Positions 1 to 10,552 of a DNA stretch of 64,000 nt are shown here, in pieces. The DNA is from Piezodorus guildinii (lineage: Eukaryota > Arthropoda > Insecta > Hemiptera > Pentatomidae): contig CM041294.1 of the NCBI GenBank assembly GCA_023052935.1, forward strand, positions 105,060,116-105,124,115. Direction: 5' to 3'. Each line of letters begins with the position of its first letter. The first letter of the stretch is position 1. Both the position numbers and the translations under genes were made by a program. The notes under the pieces were generated by a model. It saw only the letters and a list, made by a program, of their open reading frames with translations, ran no database searches and had not been told where the DNA came from.

Positions 1-905
1 TTTTTTAATTGAAATTCAAAAGCAGTTAGAATGACTTGCTTAGGCATCTAGTGTTAAACCATATTTATTTATATTCTCATTTCTCTCTCCCTCACCTCTC
101 CTTTAATAAAAGTCTCTACTCAACAGATGTACATTAATTTTTTATTGATTTAAATCAGAAATAGACCTGGAGCAAAGGTATACATTGCCTGCAATACTGG
201 ACAGTTTTGTGGGTTTAGCAGATCTAAGCTATTGACATGATCTAACATCTAAAAAAAAATATTTTAACTTTGAAGGGTGAACAATACCGTATGGTTTTTG
301 GGAATAAGGTTCTATTAACCATTAGAGCTCTAAATGCTCCTGGCCGAAACTGTCTGTAGGGAGGGTGCCTGGCAAGCGCTGACCATTGCTAGGCCAGAAT
401 ACTTTTTCGCCACACTTAAATGACTATTCAAGGCAAAAACAGTAATAAATTATAGTGATTCTTTGCAGAATGCTAAATAATTAATGACTATTAAAATTAT
501 GTATTGTAAGCATTTAAATTTTACAATCCACTAAGTAAGATATTTTCAACAGGAATTACTAAATTAATTCTGTGTAAAAAATTTCCAAACAATTATCGTT
601 TTGAGTGCTTTGCATATGCGAAATGTGACAGCAAAATCTAATTGGTTAATGAGTGGGATGTAAAATGGGATTTCCATTTCGGAAATTATTGGTGATTTTT
701 ATGACCCTAACACTGCCCAACCGCTACCTAAGGAAGGAAAATTACTAACAATACAAGGAAAAAATACCTGTATTAATTTTACATGAAAATGATTTGATTG
801 AAAAAAATCGGTAAACACATACATCTACCCATATTCTAAGCCGATGACTTAGAGAAAATACAAATATGTGGTCGTAGGCCACTCAGATGACTCATCAAAT
901 GCACA
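1..905. other. AT-rich non-coding stretch, probably CDT1 intron
   Basis: No open reading frame, splice-bounded coding segment or recognisable repeat family was found here. Because a last coding exon with a clean acceptor starts at 2650, this stretch is most simply intron of that gene, but no upstream exon is visible, so this is inference. Confidence 0.4.
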
Positions 906-2487
906 CAGTGATGGAAAAAAGTATTTGCACAACACGTTTTTATGAATAAATTTGTTCAAGGAAACAAAAAACTTTGCTTTTCTTTTCAAAAATGAAAAGT
1001 ACATTTATTAAAACTGAGAAAAACCTTTTGTAAAAAAAATTACATTTCATAATGGAATAAAAAAATTAAAACAATAAAAGTGCTTGGAAAAAAGTATTTG
1101 CACACTTCGTCATTTACAAGTTAAAACGCAATTTTAATAGTTTTAATATTTTGTAAATAGGCCATTTGCGTCAATAATTGCTTGTAGGTGTCTGGGCATT
1201 GAATGTACTAGGTTTTTAATTAAATCTAGTTTTATTTGTTTCCATTCTTGAACAAGAAGTTGTTTAAGGTGATGTACACTAGTAATGTGGTGTTTTCTTA
1301 CATTTTGGCCTAGGGTGTGCCATAAATTTTCAATTATATTTATATCTGGTGACTGAGGAGGAGTGTGGAGCTGTCTTGGAACACTAAATATTAACCACTC
1401 CTTTGTTCTCCTCGCAATATGTTTTGGATCTTTGTCCTGCTGGAAATAGTACTGATCCTGGATTCCTAATTTTTCGACACTAACACGCAAATTACGGTGC
1501 AGAATGTTGACATACTCTTCCGCTTTTAAAATGCCTCCAATGCTCACAAAATTTCCGATGCCATGGTAGGAAACACCACCCCTGAACCATAACATGCCCT
1601 CCATCATGCTTTAAAATTGTTAAAACATTTTACTTCCTTAGGGCTTCATTACAATGTCACCATATCGTCCTTCGACCATCTGAACCATACAAATTAAACT
1701 TTCTTTCGTCAGAAAAGAAAGTATGTATGTACTCCTTAAGAAAAACAAGGCGCTTTTTGTGATTCGTTTCATTGATGTATGGCTTCTTTCTCAGAACTCT
1801 ACCATGGAGCTCTTCCGAATTCAGGGCATATCTAATTTTTCTGATAGTAACCTGGACTCCAGGCGTTGATTGGATCATGGCAGCCAGAACTTATCACGGT
1901 ATTTTTAAGAGCTTCTTTTCTTATTTTTCTCTTTAACACGGAAATTAACTTTTTTTGGACGCCCTTTACGATCACTGTTTTCGGTTAAACCACGTTCCTA
2001 ATACCTTTTTATGATGTATCTCACTGTAGAAAAATTAAACCCTAAGAAATCGGCAATTTGGCGATATGTGTTTTGTTGATTCTTCAGTAAAACAATTTTT
2101 TTGCGAGCCGCGGCACACAGTTCACTTATTTTTAGCATGATAATTGTCTATTGACTGAAGGAAACTGATTGAAAGACTAGATAATACTGGTAATAAATGA
2201 TAAGAGATAAATTAGTAAACAAACCTATGGACACAGGAGGATTAATGCAAAAGCAAACAGAGCTTATGAGCCATAGTAGACCAAGTGTGCAAATACTTTT
2301 TTCCAAGCACTTTTATTGTTTTAATTTTTTCATTTCATTATGAAGTGTTGTCATTTTTTAACAAAAGGTTTTTCTCAGTTTTTAATAAATGTACTTTTCA
2401 TTTTTGATGAGAAAAGTGAAGTTTTTTGTTTCTTTGAACCCATTTATTCATAAAAACATGATGTGCGAATACTTTTTTCCATCACTG
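906..2487 (-). mobile_element. Tc1/mariner-family DNA transposon, decayed copy
   Basis: About 200-bp terminal inverted repeats (906 to ~1110 and ~2284 to 2487) flank a Tc1-type transposase pseudogene. The ends read CAGTGATGG...CCATCACTG, typical for Tc1. Each repeat carries two copies of the 19-mer GGAAAAAAGTATTTGCACA: outer copies at 913-931 and 2462-2480 (one mismatch), inner copies at 1086-1104 and 2286-2304. This is the IR/DR layout of Sleeping-Beauty-like elements, where the direct repeats are transposase binding sites. The flanking dinucleotides are CA on both sides instead of the expected duplicated TA. The element sits about 160 bp upstream of the CDT1-like last exon, presumably in its final intron. 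Stops and frameshifts mean it is not autonomous. Confidence 0.93.
1143..2138 (-). pseudogene. Tc1-like transposase pseudogene (DD34E)
   Basis: Three pieces on the minus strand make one ~332-codon transposase, close to the usual Tc1 length of about 340. The N-terminal piece begins at ATG 2138 and contains a helix-turn-helix (NTYRQIADFLGFNFSTVRYI) followed by a GRPKK hook-like stretch. It is broken by an in-frame TAG at 1998-2000. The middle piece (1657-1878) is in another frame and holds the first catalytic Asp in FSDERKFNLYGSDG. The C-terminal piece (1143-1607), back in the starting frame, has the second Asp in QQDKDPKH and the Glu in SPDINIIENLW, with 34 residues between them. One stop and two compensating frameshifts therefore inactivate the gene. 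Confidence 0.93.
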
Positions 2488-2649
2488 CATCCATAGACCT
2501 CTAAGGCTTTAAAATTTCTAGTCCATAAAGGAATTAGGCTGTTAAGGAATTCAGAAAGTTTCAAAACATGGAATTGAGATATTAATATAATTGAGGTCAA
2601 TTGAATCGGTGCTTTTGAACTTAACAATTTATGTTTGTTTTTGCTTTAG

Positions 2650-2804
2650 ATGACATGCTACACCACTTAGATTTACTAATGGAGTCTAGCCCAGAGTGGA
2701 TGACTACTATCAATAATCGAGGAGAAATATATTTGAAGATATTGAGAGAACTGGAATTATCTGTAATTCATGAGAATATAGACAAACTCATAAATCAGAT
2801 TTAG
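2650..2804 (+). CDS. Cdt1: Last coding exon of a CDT1-like replication licensing factor
   Basis: A pyrimidine-rich acceptor (TTTTTGCTTTAG) precedes 155 nt that finish a codon with two bases and then read 50 residues to TAG at 2802-2804. The peptide has the pattern of the extreme C-terminus of CDT1/Double-parked, the second winged-helix domain that contacts the MCM helicase: a leucine-rich helix (HLDLLMESSPEW), a turn (NNRGEIYLKI) and a final helix (IHENIDKLINQI). This parallels the family pattern of a P-D/E-W followed by Y-V/L-K. CDT1 loads MCM2-7 at origins in G1 and is degraded in S phase. The earlier exons are outside the window. Without a homology search another winged-helix protein is possible; exon status is surer than the name. 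Confidence 0.58.
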
Positions 2805-4609
2805 CATTACATTTTTTAAAATTTATTTTATTCATATTTTGACATTGTATTATTTATAGTTTTAAGAAAATAATTGTATTCACATTATAATAATACTCTG
2901 ATCATAGTTTATAGATTTGTGTGTCATAATTAATGCAGAAAAAGTTCATTATTTTATATTTTACTAATGTTTTGTTTTAAAGAATTTTTATAAGTATTTT
3001 AATTAACTATTATGAAAAATAAAATCGAGAAATAATTTAAGTAATGTGAATATATATAATAAGTACCTAATTCCCTCTACTGAGATTAAGTGTCAGTTGA
3101 GGTAGAAACATGGTGAATAGTTTAAACTTATGACCTGTTTAAATAAAAATATTTTTACTGCATTTAAGTAATTATCAATTTTAGAAACTTCCCCTATGGT
3201 TTTCTATATGATATAAGAACAATATGTCTAAATACCTTTAAGTGGTCTTAACTTGTGATTAAGATATTATTTTTAAACATATCTATATTTATTAACCCAT
3301 AAAAATACATATCTCAATTAATTATAATAATTATTCTACTAACTTTTAATAATTACATTTTATTTTAAATTAATGGAGTATGTTTAAAACAGAGGTTCTT
3401 GAAACCATCTCTTTGATCCTTTTGTTATATATAAGGAGTACTAAGTTCAGGATTATTCCCTAATTATTTATATGGAATCATCCTGCACTTGTAAATTTAT
3501 GTTTCAGTTAGAATATATACCAATTAAATGAACAGGCATAATTAATTAATACCAATATTATTCAAAAACAATTTATAATAAACAGTTATATCTTCAACTA
3601 ATACAATAACTATCTTTCAAGAACTCCTGTTTTCAGCAATTCCATTCAGAAAAGGTTCTGCTTTAGGGTTATGCATACTTAAGGGTTTATTTGAACAGTA
3701 AATGGATATTAAAACAATAAACCTGCAACATTAAGTAATATGTTGTATAAATTGATAATTGATTTATGTCTTGGGATAATTTATTTATTTATGGTTTAAA
3801 TTAAGTTTTATTATGCCAACATATTATTAAACTATGTTATATTTAATAACCATATTTATGTTTTATTTTTTGTATTTCAATAAACATTAGTTTATAGGTA
3901 TAAACTATGCTATCTTATGATCAGTTGAATACAATCATGAAAACAAAAGTTATTATAAAATAAAAACAAACTTTATACAACTCTATTTAATATTGATAGT
4001 ATTTTACCTGCATCTATGTATAAAAGTAATATTTATTTATAGTTATTAATTTTAATTATATTTTATATTAATCACTGTATTAATGTTATAAAAAATATTA
4101 ATGTGTTCTGCTGAATTATTCCTAATAAATAATTATTGTTACATTTTTTAATTGGATTATGTTTTGTATAAGAATAAAAAAAATTAAATTTAATATTTGT
4201 GTTTAAACCAAATTAGAATATTGTGGTTTCAAAAATAAAATATAAAAATTTCAATAATATCTAACATTAACTGCTGGAGTAAATGTTTTTGTTAATGTGA
4301 AATGATTAAAATTTAGGTTATGTAGGTTTTACAGTACAACTTGGTAAAATGCTAATGTTACACTTGGTACCATTGATGGCTCTTCTATGAAGAAACATTT
4401 TTAATTATTAGCTATAACTATAGCTCTGGATAAATTTCCATACATTAAAAAAATCCTGTACTGCTATAAATTTTGAAGGGTGTTTGGTTCTGTACACTTA
4501 AGGATCCACACTATTGCTAGAGCAGCTCTGTCAGGAAGTGATTTGGCTAAGATCAGGAGTAGCTACCTAAGCTTTTCTCTAAATTTGTGGGTATTAAGTA
4601 ATTATTTAT
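2805..4609. other. AT-rich 3' flank, no gene seen
   Basis: Extremely AT-rich sequence holding the presumed 3' UTR of the CDT1-like gene and intergenic DNA. No coding segment, RNA gene or clear repeat was found. Confidence 0.5.
3018..3023 (+). promoter_or_regulatory. Candidate polyadenylation signal for the CDT1-like gene
   Basis: AATAAA about 215 bp downstream of the stop codon, the first canonical hexamer after it. In such AT-rich DNA the hexamer is common, and another lies near 3889. Confidence 0.35.
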
Positions 4610-5120
4610 TTTAGTATTGAGGTGCTATCTTATAGAGCCCGACCCAAAGTTCTCTATCTTATACCAGCTGCCTTCTCCTTCTCCAATCGATTCCTCTCTT
4701 CTTGAAGGCCTTTACTCCTTCCTCCCAGGCTTTTCTTGGTCCTCCTTGCGATCTCCTCTCCTCCACTCTAACCTCGTGAGAAGCCCTGGCTATTCTTTCC
4801 TCAGCCATTCACGAGATGTGTTTGAACCACCTAAGCTGGTTCTCCTCAATAACATCTTCAGCTGGTCTCAGTTTCAGGTTTGCTCTTATTGTTGAGTTTC
4901 TCACTCTATCCCTTCTTGTTTTCCCCTCAATATTTCCAAGATAGCGCATTTCCATAGCTTGGATTTGGCGCTTGGATGTTTAGTAGTGAGGGTCCAAGAC
5001 TCACTCGCATATGTTAGAATAGGGAGGAATGTGTTTTTAAAGACAACCTTCTTAGTGGCCTTTGAAACTTCCTTATTATCAAGAAAACCTTTCCTAAGAG
5101 AGTAAAAGATTAAGACATTA
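4610..5120 (-). pseudogene. RTE/CR1-like LINE fragment, C-terminal part of reverse transcriptase
   Basis: Read on the minus strand across two or three frames, this encodes the familiar C-terminal tail of a non-LTR reverse transcriptase polyprotein: FLPILTYASESWTLT, then IQAMEMRYLGNIEGKTRRDR, VRNSTIRANLKLRP, ENQLRWFKHISRMAEERIA and GGPRKAWEEGVK. The order and spacing match the region after the catalytic palm in many arthropod LINEs. Frameshifts near 4960 and later stops show decay; the catalytic YADD box is absent, so this is a 5'-truncated relic. The plus-strand reading frame in the same interval is an antisense shadow. Confidence 0.82.
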
Positions 5121-5124
5121 GAGT

Positions 5125-6146
5125 TGATCTGTTGTACTAGAAGTGGGACAAAAAACTGGCTTGTTCTATAGTGTGATACATGTAATTTTTATTATTCTAT
5201 TTTTAATATATTACAAAATAGTTTGTAGGAGTTAATGAAATCAGGCAAAAATTCTCCGAGACACATAAAACCTTAAGGAGTTCCACCAGAGAGATGAATC
5301 TTTCAAGCAGAAATATTAAATAAGATGTTAAGAGTTAATAAAGCCTTCTTTATATCTCTTATATAATCAATATACTTTAACCAGAGAAAATTTTTTAAAG
5401 GAAATTAGTGAACTAATAGCATTAAAAAAATTATTTTATTTTTTTCATAATAAATTAAAACTAGGTATTTGCACAAATAACTTTTTTCATTCTAAAACAT
5501 AAAACTGTATAAACTTTTCAACATCTAAATATTTATTTATTATCCATACATAGTATTGCCATAAAATCACAACTCATGAAAGAAACATACAGGTTTCCCA
5601 ATTTTAGACCAAAACAGGTCATTAGCAGGAAACGGTACGTAAAGTTTCGGCTTTCACAGGAGTGTCTTTTTAGGGTGAGGATTAGGAATCAAAAGGAAAT
5701 TTGTGAACCTGTGACTATTTAAGAGTTTTTTTGTGTTCCCTCAATCACATACCATTGATTTAAGGTACTGTCTCCAGTAGCTAACTGTAGCTTTTTTAAT
5801 TTTAATTTTTATCCCTAAAAATTACTTCTTTGGGACCAATATATTAAATTTTAGTGAGGAAACCGATCACAGAATGCCCATCGGGCATGGTTTTCTTCAC
5901 ATTACAGGATGTTCTATCCTTAAAGCAGGTGGGAACTAATTTGGTTCTTAATCCTTACCCTTAAAAAGAACCACTAGTAAAGGGCAAAATTTGACGAATT
6001 TTTTCCCACAGAAAACTTAAGTTCAGGTGACTATAAGGCTAGTTCTGAGCAATGATAAACTGTAACATGACATAGCAGAATCTATAATCATTTACTGACT
6101 TAAACAGCCTAGCTTTTTTATAGCTGATATGGCTTAAAGAAAACTA
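5125..6146. other. Intergenic / 3' flank of the DIPK-like gene
   Basis: AT-rich DNA between the LINE fragment and the stop codon of the minus-strand kinase gene. TTTATT motifs near 5530 could serve as minus-strand AATAAA signals. No coding segment recognised. Confidence 0.4.
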
Positions 6147-9112
6147 CTAGATCAAGTTTTGCAAATGTGCATCCATTTCAGCCAAAGTGTGAGTTAGTCG
6201 AGTAGCTATATCTGAGTCAAATTCGGGACCACCAGCACCATGAGCACACTGCCTCAAAAGTGAAGCCAGACCTGAAGGAGTCGAGGAAGTCATCAGAAGC
6301 CCTGGAACCATTACACCTGGCATAGCCCAACCTAGCAATATTTTCTCACACACTATCTGGAAGAAAAAACTCATGTTAGTTAAATTTACTACAAAAAATG
6401 TTTAATAGAAAATTTCCCCCCAAAAAAAAAAAAAAATCTTTAGTTTAATCAATATAAAAAAGATGCAGGAAATGACGAAGTCATTTATTATACTAAACAC
6501 ATACACCATTGTGTTATTACTTGTAAGTTAGAATTGATAACTGGGGCATCACAAATCTTTTCTTTTTGTTGCAGACAGAATGACAATCGAACAAATGGCA
6601 GTCAGAATCAAACTCACAATTTTTTCCACTTTTCGTTAAGGCATTTGCAATAGTTCGAGGGAATGTTACATCTAAGTCTAATATCTAGAAAAAAAAAAGA
6701 ATCAAATCAAAATACAATTTAAATATTTTTATATACTAAGGTATGAATTCATTAAATAAGCACTATCCTAAATATCATTAACTAAGAATGTTATTGTTTA
6801 TAGCTCAGTAAAATTGATTAGTCAACTTTGGTACAGAGCTTACTTTTTTCTCTTGATAAGAAATCTGCTTCAAGTTGATTAAGGATTAGCCCTGTTTAAA
6901 GTTTGACTATTTTATTCCGATTAATTACATCCACTAAACTATAACTAATTTGAATTTATATAAAAAATATAAAAATCAAACTGCAATATTAGTTAAAAAA
7001 AAAAATTGATATAATCATAAACAGTATCTGACATTAAGTGGAGAAAAGATTTTGTTTAATGTGAAATGAGTAATGCTGAGGTTATTAACATAAAATAGAT
7101 GGCTTCTAACTTACTTTAAGTTTGCCTTCATCACTGATACCAAAATGATTTGGCTTAATGTCACATAGTACTAAGTTGTCACCATCTATCTGCTCAACTA
7201 AATCCAATATCATAACTGCTAGATGCACTCGATTAGCCCAATTATCTTCCACTTCCTTGCTTACAATCTAAAATAATAAATCAAACGCTACCATTACCTT
7301 CAGAGACCCTTAACAGATTGACATGACAAGATCTTATCCACTTAATTTAAACAAATAACGATTAAGAAAGAGCCTAATCAATGTCTATACAATCAATTGA
7401 CAACTGAGTGCTTGAGATGCCAAAATCCACTAGGTGTCTTTAATAAAGATAATTAGAGATGGACTTTTTTAGTGCATTGAACCTGAATTAAAATATTAAA
7501 TCTAAAAAATTAAAAGCAAGTTGACAATAATTAATTATATTTTCATGTATCTAACCGAAACATAAAGTATTTAGGGGTAATCTGTGGTGCATTGGCTATC
7601 AAAACAGTTTTCTATACCCAAGGTTGCAGGTTCAAACCCGGCAGTTGGCCCTAGAGTTTTTTAATGGGAGTAAAATTATAACATCCTTCAGAAGAGTGGT
7701 TACGTAACATGGTGTTAATGATCCTGTGCGATGTCAGGTACTCATAAAAATCCCTGTCCTAATTAAACCTGGATAGGCAAAATTTTGGACTCCCACTGTA
7801 GCATCATCTTATTTGCTATGACCACACAAAGTGATATTAAATGAATAAACAAAAAAAATCCCATAACTCTACAACCGATGAAGGGTCTTGGACTTAGTAC
7901 ATATAGAGATTCGTACTGTTTCTAGGCCAACAGCCGTGCAATGAAGTGATTAGGGCTTGATCACGCTCAACCACCAGGTTTTTTTCCCTAAATTTTGGGT
8001 ATCCACTTTAAAAAGACTGAGAATTAACAGAATAAATAATGTTCTGCCACAGCCCGGGTTTGAGTCCACAATCCGGAGAACAGTAGACTAGTTAGTGATC
8101 TATCCACTAGACCACCTCGCTCCCAGTAAACAACAAATATATTGTAATTTTTTGTAAATACCTTCACTAAATCTCCATCCATTGCTGGTTTCAGATATTC
8201 AGTACCGAAATAGTGGCCACAAATTCCAATAATTTTTGGAAACATGTCTCTTCCAGCATATACAGTTGATATAAGATACTCATTATCCTGTAAAAGTCTC
8301 CATATTTCTTTCATTTCAATTCGACGAGCTTTACTGTTAACTGGAAAATGTTGTCCATTTGGATATCTTATGATTCTCTCAAGATCTTGATCAGTCAAAG
8401 TTATATTTAATCTAAGGCAAAGTTTTAAATTAAATGTTTTCATAAAAGTTATAAGGACATTGGTTATAATATGAAATAAATATGCATCCGCATATATAAA
8501 GGTTGATATTATATTTATGAGATTTTAATAGAAACAGCAATCTAATTGACAGCCGTATAAAAAAGTAATGAAATGAACTTAAATATCTACATGATTTATT
8601 AGTAGGTACCGGGCCTGAATTCGATTTTCCACCAAACTTCTGAAGAAGTCATCAGTAGGATAGTGCTCTCCTGCATCATCAATCCAATAAAATATATCTT
8701 GAGGCTCATAGTTCTGAGACGATTTAACAACTATGCTAAGTCCATCCTTCAGTGTAGCAGAAAATATTATATCCTTCCCAGAATGGAAAGTTTGACATGC
8801 CAATGAAACCACTGAACCTTCACCACATAATTTAGGGCAAAGGTCTCCAGAAATTTTTCCTTTTTTGTATTGGCTACACTAATATAAAAAATAAATACAA
8901 ATTCAATGTTAAAGACAAAATCAATTTAGAAAATTAATCTCGATTATATTTTTACAAACCAAAGTTGTGACTCGATCCCAAGATTCCAAATTAGAGCAAA
9001 TAATTCTCCAAGAATATAGAGTTATGAAACATACAATACTCAGGAAACAAATAAATAAACATTTAAATTTGTGAGTGTATATTATTCCCGGGAATCTCCT
9101 TAAAACTGACAT
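6147..9112 (-). CDS. FAM69/DIPK1-like divergent protein kinase (six exons)
   Basis: Six exons, listed in transcription order: 9112-8960, 8878-8610, 8411-8162, 7267-7115, 6684-6521 and 6356-6147. All junctions are GT-AG and phases match, giving about 399 residues once one missing base in exon 5 is allowed for (family ~430). The product is a type II membrane protein: a short basic N-tail, a membrane segment at residues ~17-34 (CLFICFLSIVCFITLYSW), then a cysteine-rich lumenal domain. CSQYKKGKISGDLCPKLC is the FAM69 signature. VVK is a candidate nucleotide-binding Lys. LLQDNEYL, IIGICGHYFGTEYL and LVLCDIKPNHFG (catalytic-loop position) follow, then ILDLDVTFPR (metal-binding position). CEFDSDCHLFDCHSVC is the C-terminal cysteine cluster. 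Family members are ER/secretory-pathway pseudokinase-like proteins of uncertain substrate. It converges with the CDT1-like gene. Assignment to DIPK1 rather than another DIPK branch is inferred. Confidence 0.88.
6521..6684 (-). CDS. Exon 5 of the DIPK-like gene, with a one-base deficit
   Basis: The exon has a strong acceptor (TTTTTTCTAG) and donor (CAA/GTAATAAC) and is 164 nt. Incoming phase 0 and outgoing phase 0 would require 165. It begins ILDLDVTFPRTIANAL and reads well to SVCNKKKRF. Family conservation then continues (C-D-A-P-V-I-N-S-N-L-Q) only in another frame. The break falls at GATTTGTGAT (around 6568); one more T in the short T-run would restore frame. Either the allele or the assembly is one base short here, or the gene is damaged. 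Confidence 0.8.
7574..7858 (+). repeat. SINE family 1, near full-length copy
   Basis: The tRNA-like head has an A-box-like region (CTGTGGTGCATTGGC) and a B box (GGTTCAAACC). A GGGAGTAAAA segment follows, then a body (GATGTCAGGTACTC, AACCTGGATAGGCAAAATTT) and a tail ending in ATTAAATGAATAAAC plus A-rich sequence. Other copies at 15978, 18260, 23763, 38109, 46502, 48128 and 34169 define the family. It lies in the intron between exons 4 and 3 of the DIPK-like gene. Confidence 0.8.
7861..8127 (-). repeat. SINE family 2, full-length copy with tRNA-like head
   Basis: On the minus strand, 8127-8035 reads as a tRNA-like head (GGGAGCGAGGTGGTCTAGTG as A-box region; GGACTCAAACCC as B box). The body shares AACCTGGxGGxTGAGCGTGA and CATTGCACGG with the plus-strand copy at 52700-53028. 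It is inserted tail-to-tail with the SINE family 1 copy and begins only about 35 bp downstream of the exon 3 donor of the DIPK-like gene. Confidence 0.78.
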
Positions 9113-10480
9113 ACTAAACTTTCTTTAAGAAATCCATATTTGAATCAGTTACAATTGACATTACAAAGTAAAGTGTCTGAAAATCTGAGACAGGTTATAG
9201 CAATTAGTTGTAAACAGTTTGAAGTTTCCCGGGGCTGCGGTCGATACATCAGCAGCTTACTAGATAACAATTTGACTTAACGTCATTTTACTTTATATTA
9301 TTAATGATTTCATAAAGATATTTTTTTTATATTGTAGATTATGAAAAACTGACGCATGTAATGTAAGATAAATAAACAATACATTCGTAAATTAAAATAT
9401 ATATAGGTCTGTTCCCTCCAACTTCATATATTTTCAATTTAAGACAATACATTAATATGGCTAATGGCTTGCATATATGGCGGACTTACATGCGGGTAAG
9501 AATTCAAATTTTACAGTTTAAATATAAGTTTTAATGGTAGTTTATTATTGGTCTTTGATCTTTAATAGAGAGTACAAATTATGAATTAAAGTTCATGTTG
9601 ATTTATACTTTTTGCTATTAGTATTATCTAATAATCTAACAATAATTTTGAGTGCACGTATGTACGTGTACTAAAAATTATCATACAGCTTAAGAATTTC
9701 ATGCATTATTTAACAAATAATAAGGAATCTCTTAATGATAGATAGATACTTTATTTATTTACATAATATTTACAATGTACACTCAATACAAATATGTTTG
9801 GTTTCATGATTTCAGTGGACTATCTCTTAATGAGGAATATTTTATTTCTTAAGGAAATATATAAAAATAAGTATAAAGCTTTTATTTTTACATGTATTAC
9901 ATGGCCCTAGCTGCAGCAATTTAAGACATATACATTTAGAATCAAAAGTATTCTAAACACCCGTTATTTAACAAATAAAATATAAAATATCGCAATTATT
10001 TTTTTAAATTTATTTTTAAAAATACATACGATAAGTTACCCACGGATAGAAATTGTACCCATGCTACTGGAGTGGGATTCTCTGAATTTATATATGGTAT
10101 ACTGAGTCAATTTAATTATATTGAAATTTTAGAAAAATAATCTTCCAATTATTTGAGATTAGAGAAAATAGTGTCGGAGAATTGGAAGGGGTGCTCTACA
10201 ACGTACCATTACGAAGGAAACTCCTCAGCATACATCCTTTATTAATCTTTTTGAAATATGTTGATGGTTATTTTAGAGAGCCATTTCTCTATTGTCCTTA
10301 GTTATAGTATTACATTGACAGATTCTTTTCATTACAATTTCCTATTGGATTGGTGGGCTGTCAGTTTTAACATCCGACTTTTAGAAATTAAATTATACGA
10401 AAATTCAGCTTCATAATTCTATATCTAGAAACTAAAGTTATAATGAATTATGTATTTATATTTTTGAAAATAAAAAGTTA
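9113..10480. other. Upstream region of the DIPK-like gene, no other gene seen
   Basis: AT-rich DNA upstream of the minus-strand ATG at 9112. A locally GC-richer patch near 9225-9260 could be part of the 5' UTR or promoter, but no core promoter motif is decisive. Nothing coding recognised. Confidence 0.35.
10474..10478 (-). terminator. Pol III T-run terminator of tRNA-iMet
   Basis: TTTTT on the minus strand, 2 nt past the discriminator base of the tRNA, the usual position for RNA polymerase III termination. Confidence 0.8.
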
Positions 10481-10552
10481 TAGCAGAGCGTGGTTTCGAT
10501 CCACGGACCTCTGGGTTATGGGCCCAGCACGCTTCCACTGCGCCACTCTGCT
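10481..10552 (-). tRNA. Initiator tRNA-Met (CAU)
   Basis: The 72-nt minus-strand sequence folds as a complete cloverleaf. The acceptor stem is AGCAGAG/CTCTGCT with discriminator A. The D-arm is GCGCAGTGGAAGCGT. The anticodon stem is CTGGG/CCCAG around CAT. The T stem is CGTGG/CCACG with loop ATCGAAA. The A-containing T loop and the anticodon-stem G-C run before CAU are hallmarks of eukaryotic initiator tRNA-Met rather than elongator Met. Internal A and B boxes act as the RNA polymerase III promoter. A run of five T on the minus strand at 10474-10478 is a good terminator. No intron. It appears functional. Confidence 0.96.

Noticed and set aside
4617..4895. Plus-strand 92-codon frame rich in S, P and L
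   Set aside because: Antisense of the minus-strand LINE reverse transcriptase fragment.
8035..8127. Minus-strand tRNA gene suggested by A and B boxes
   Set aside because: The cloverleaf does not close and the sequence continues into the SINE family 2 body found also at 52700-53028.
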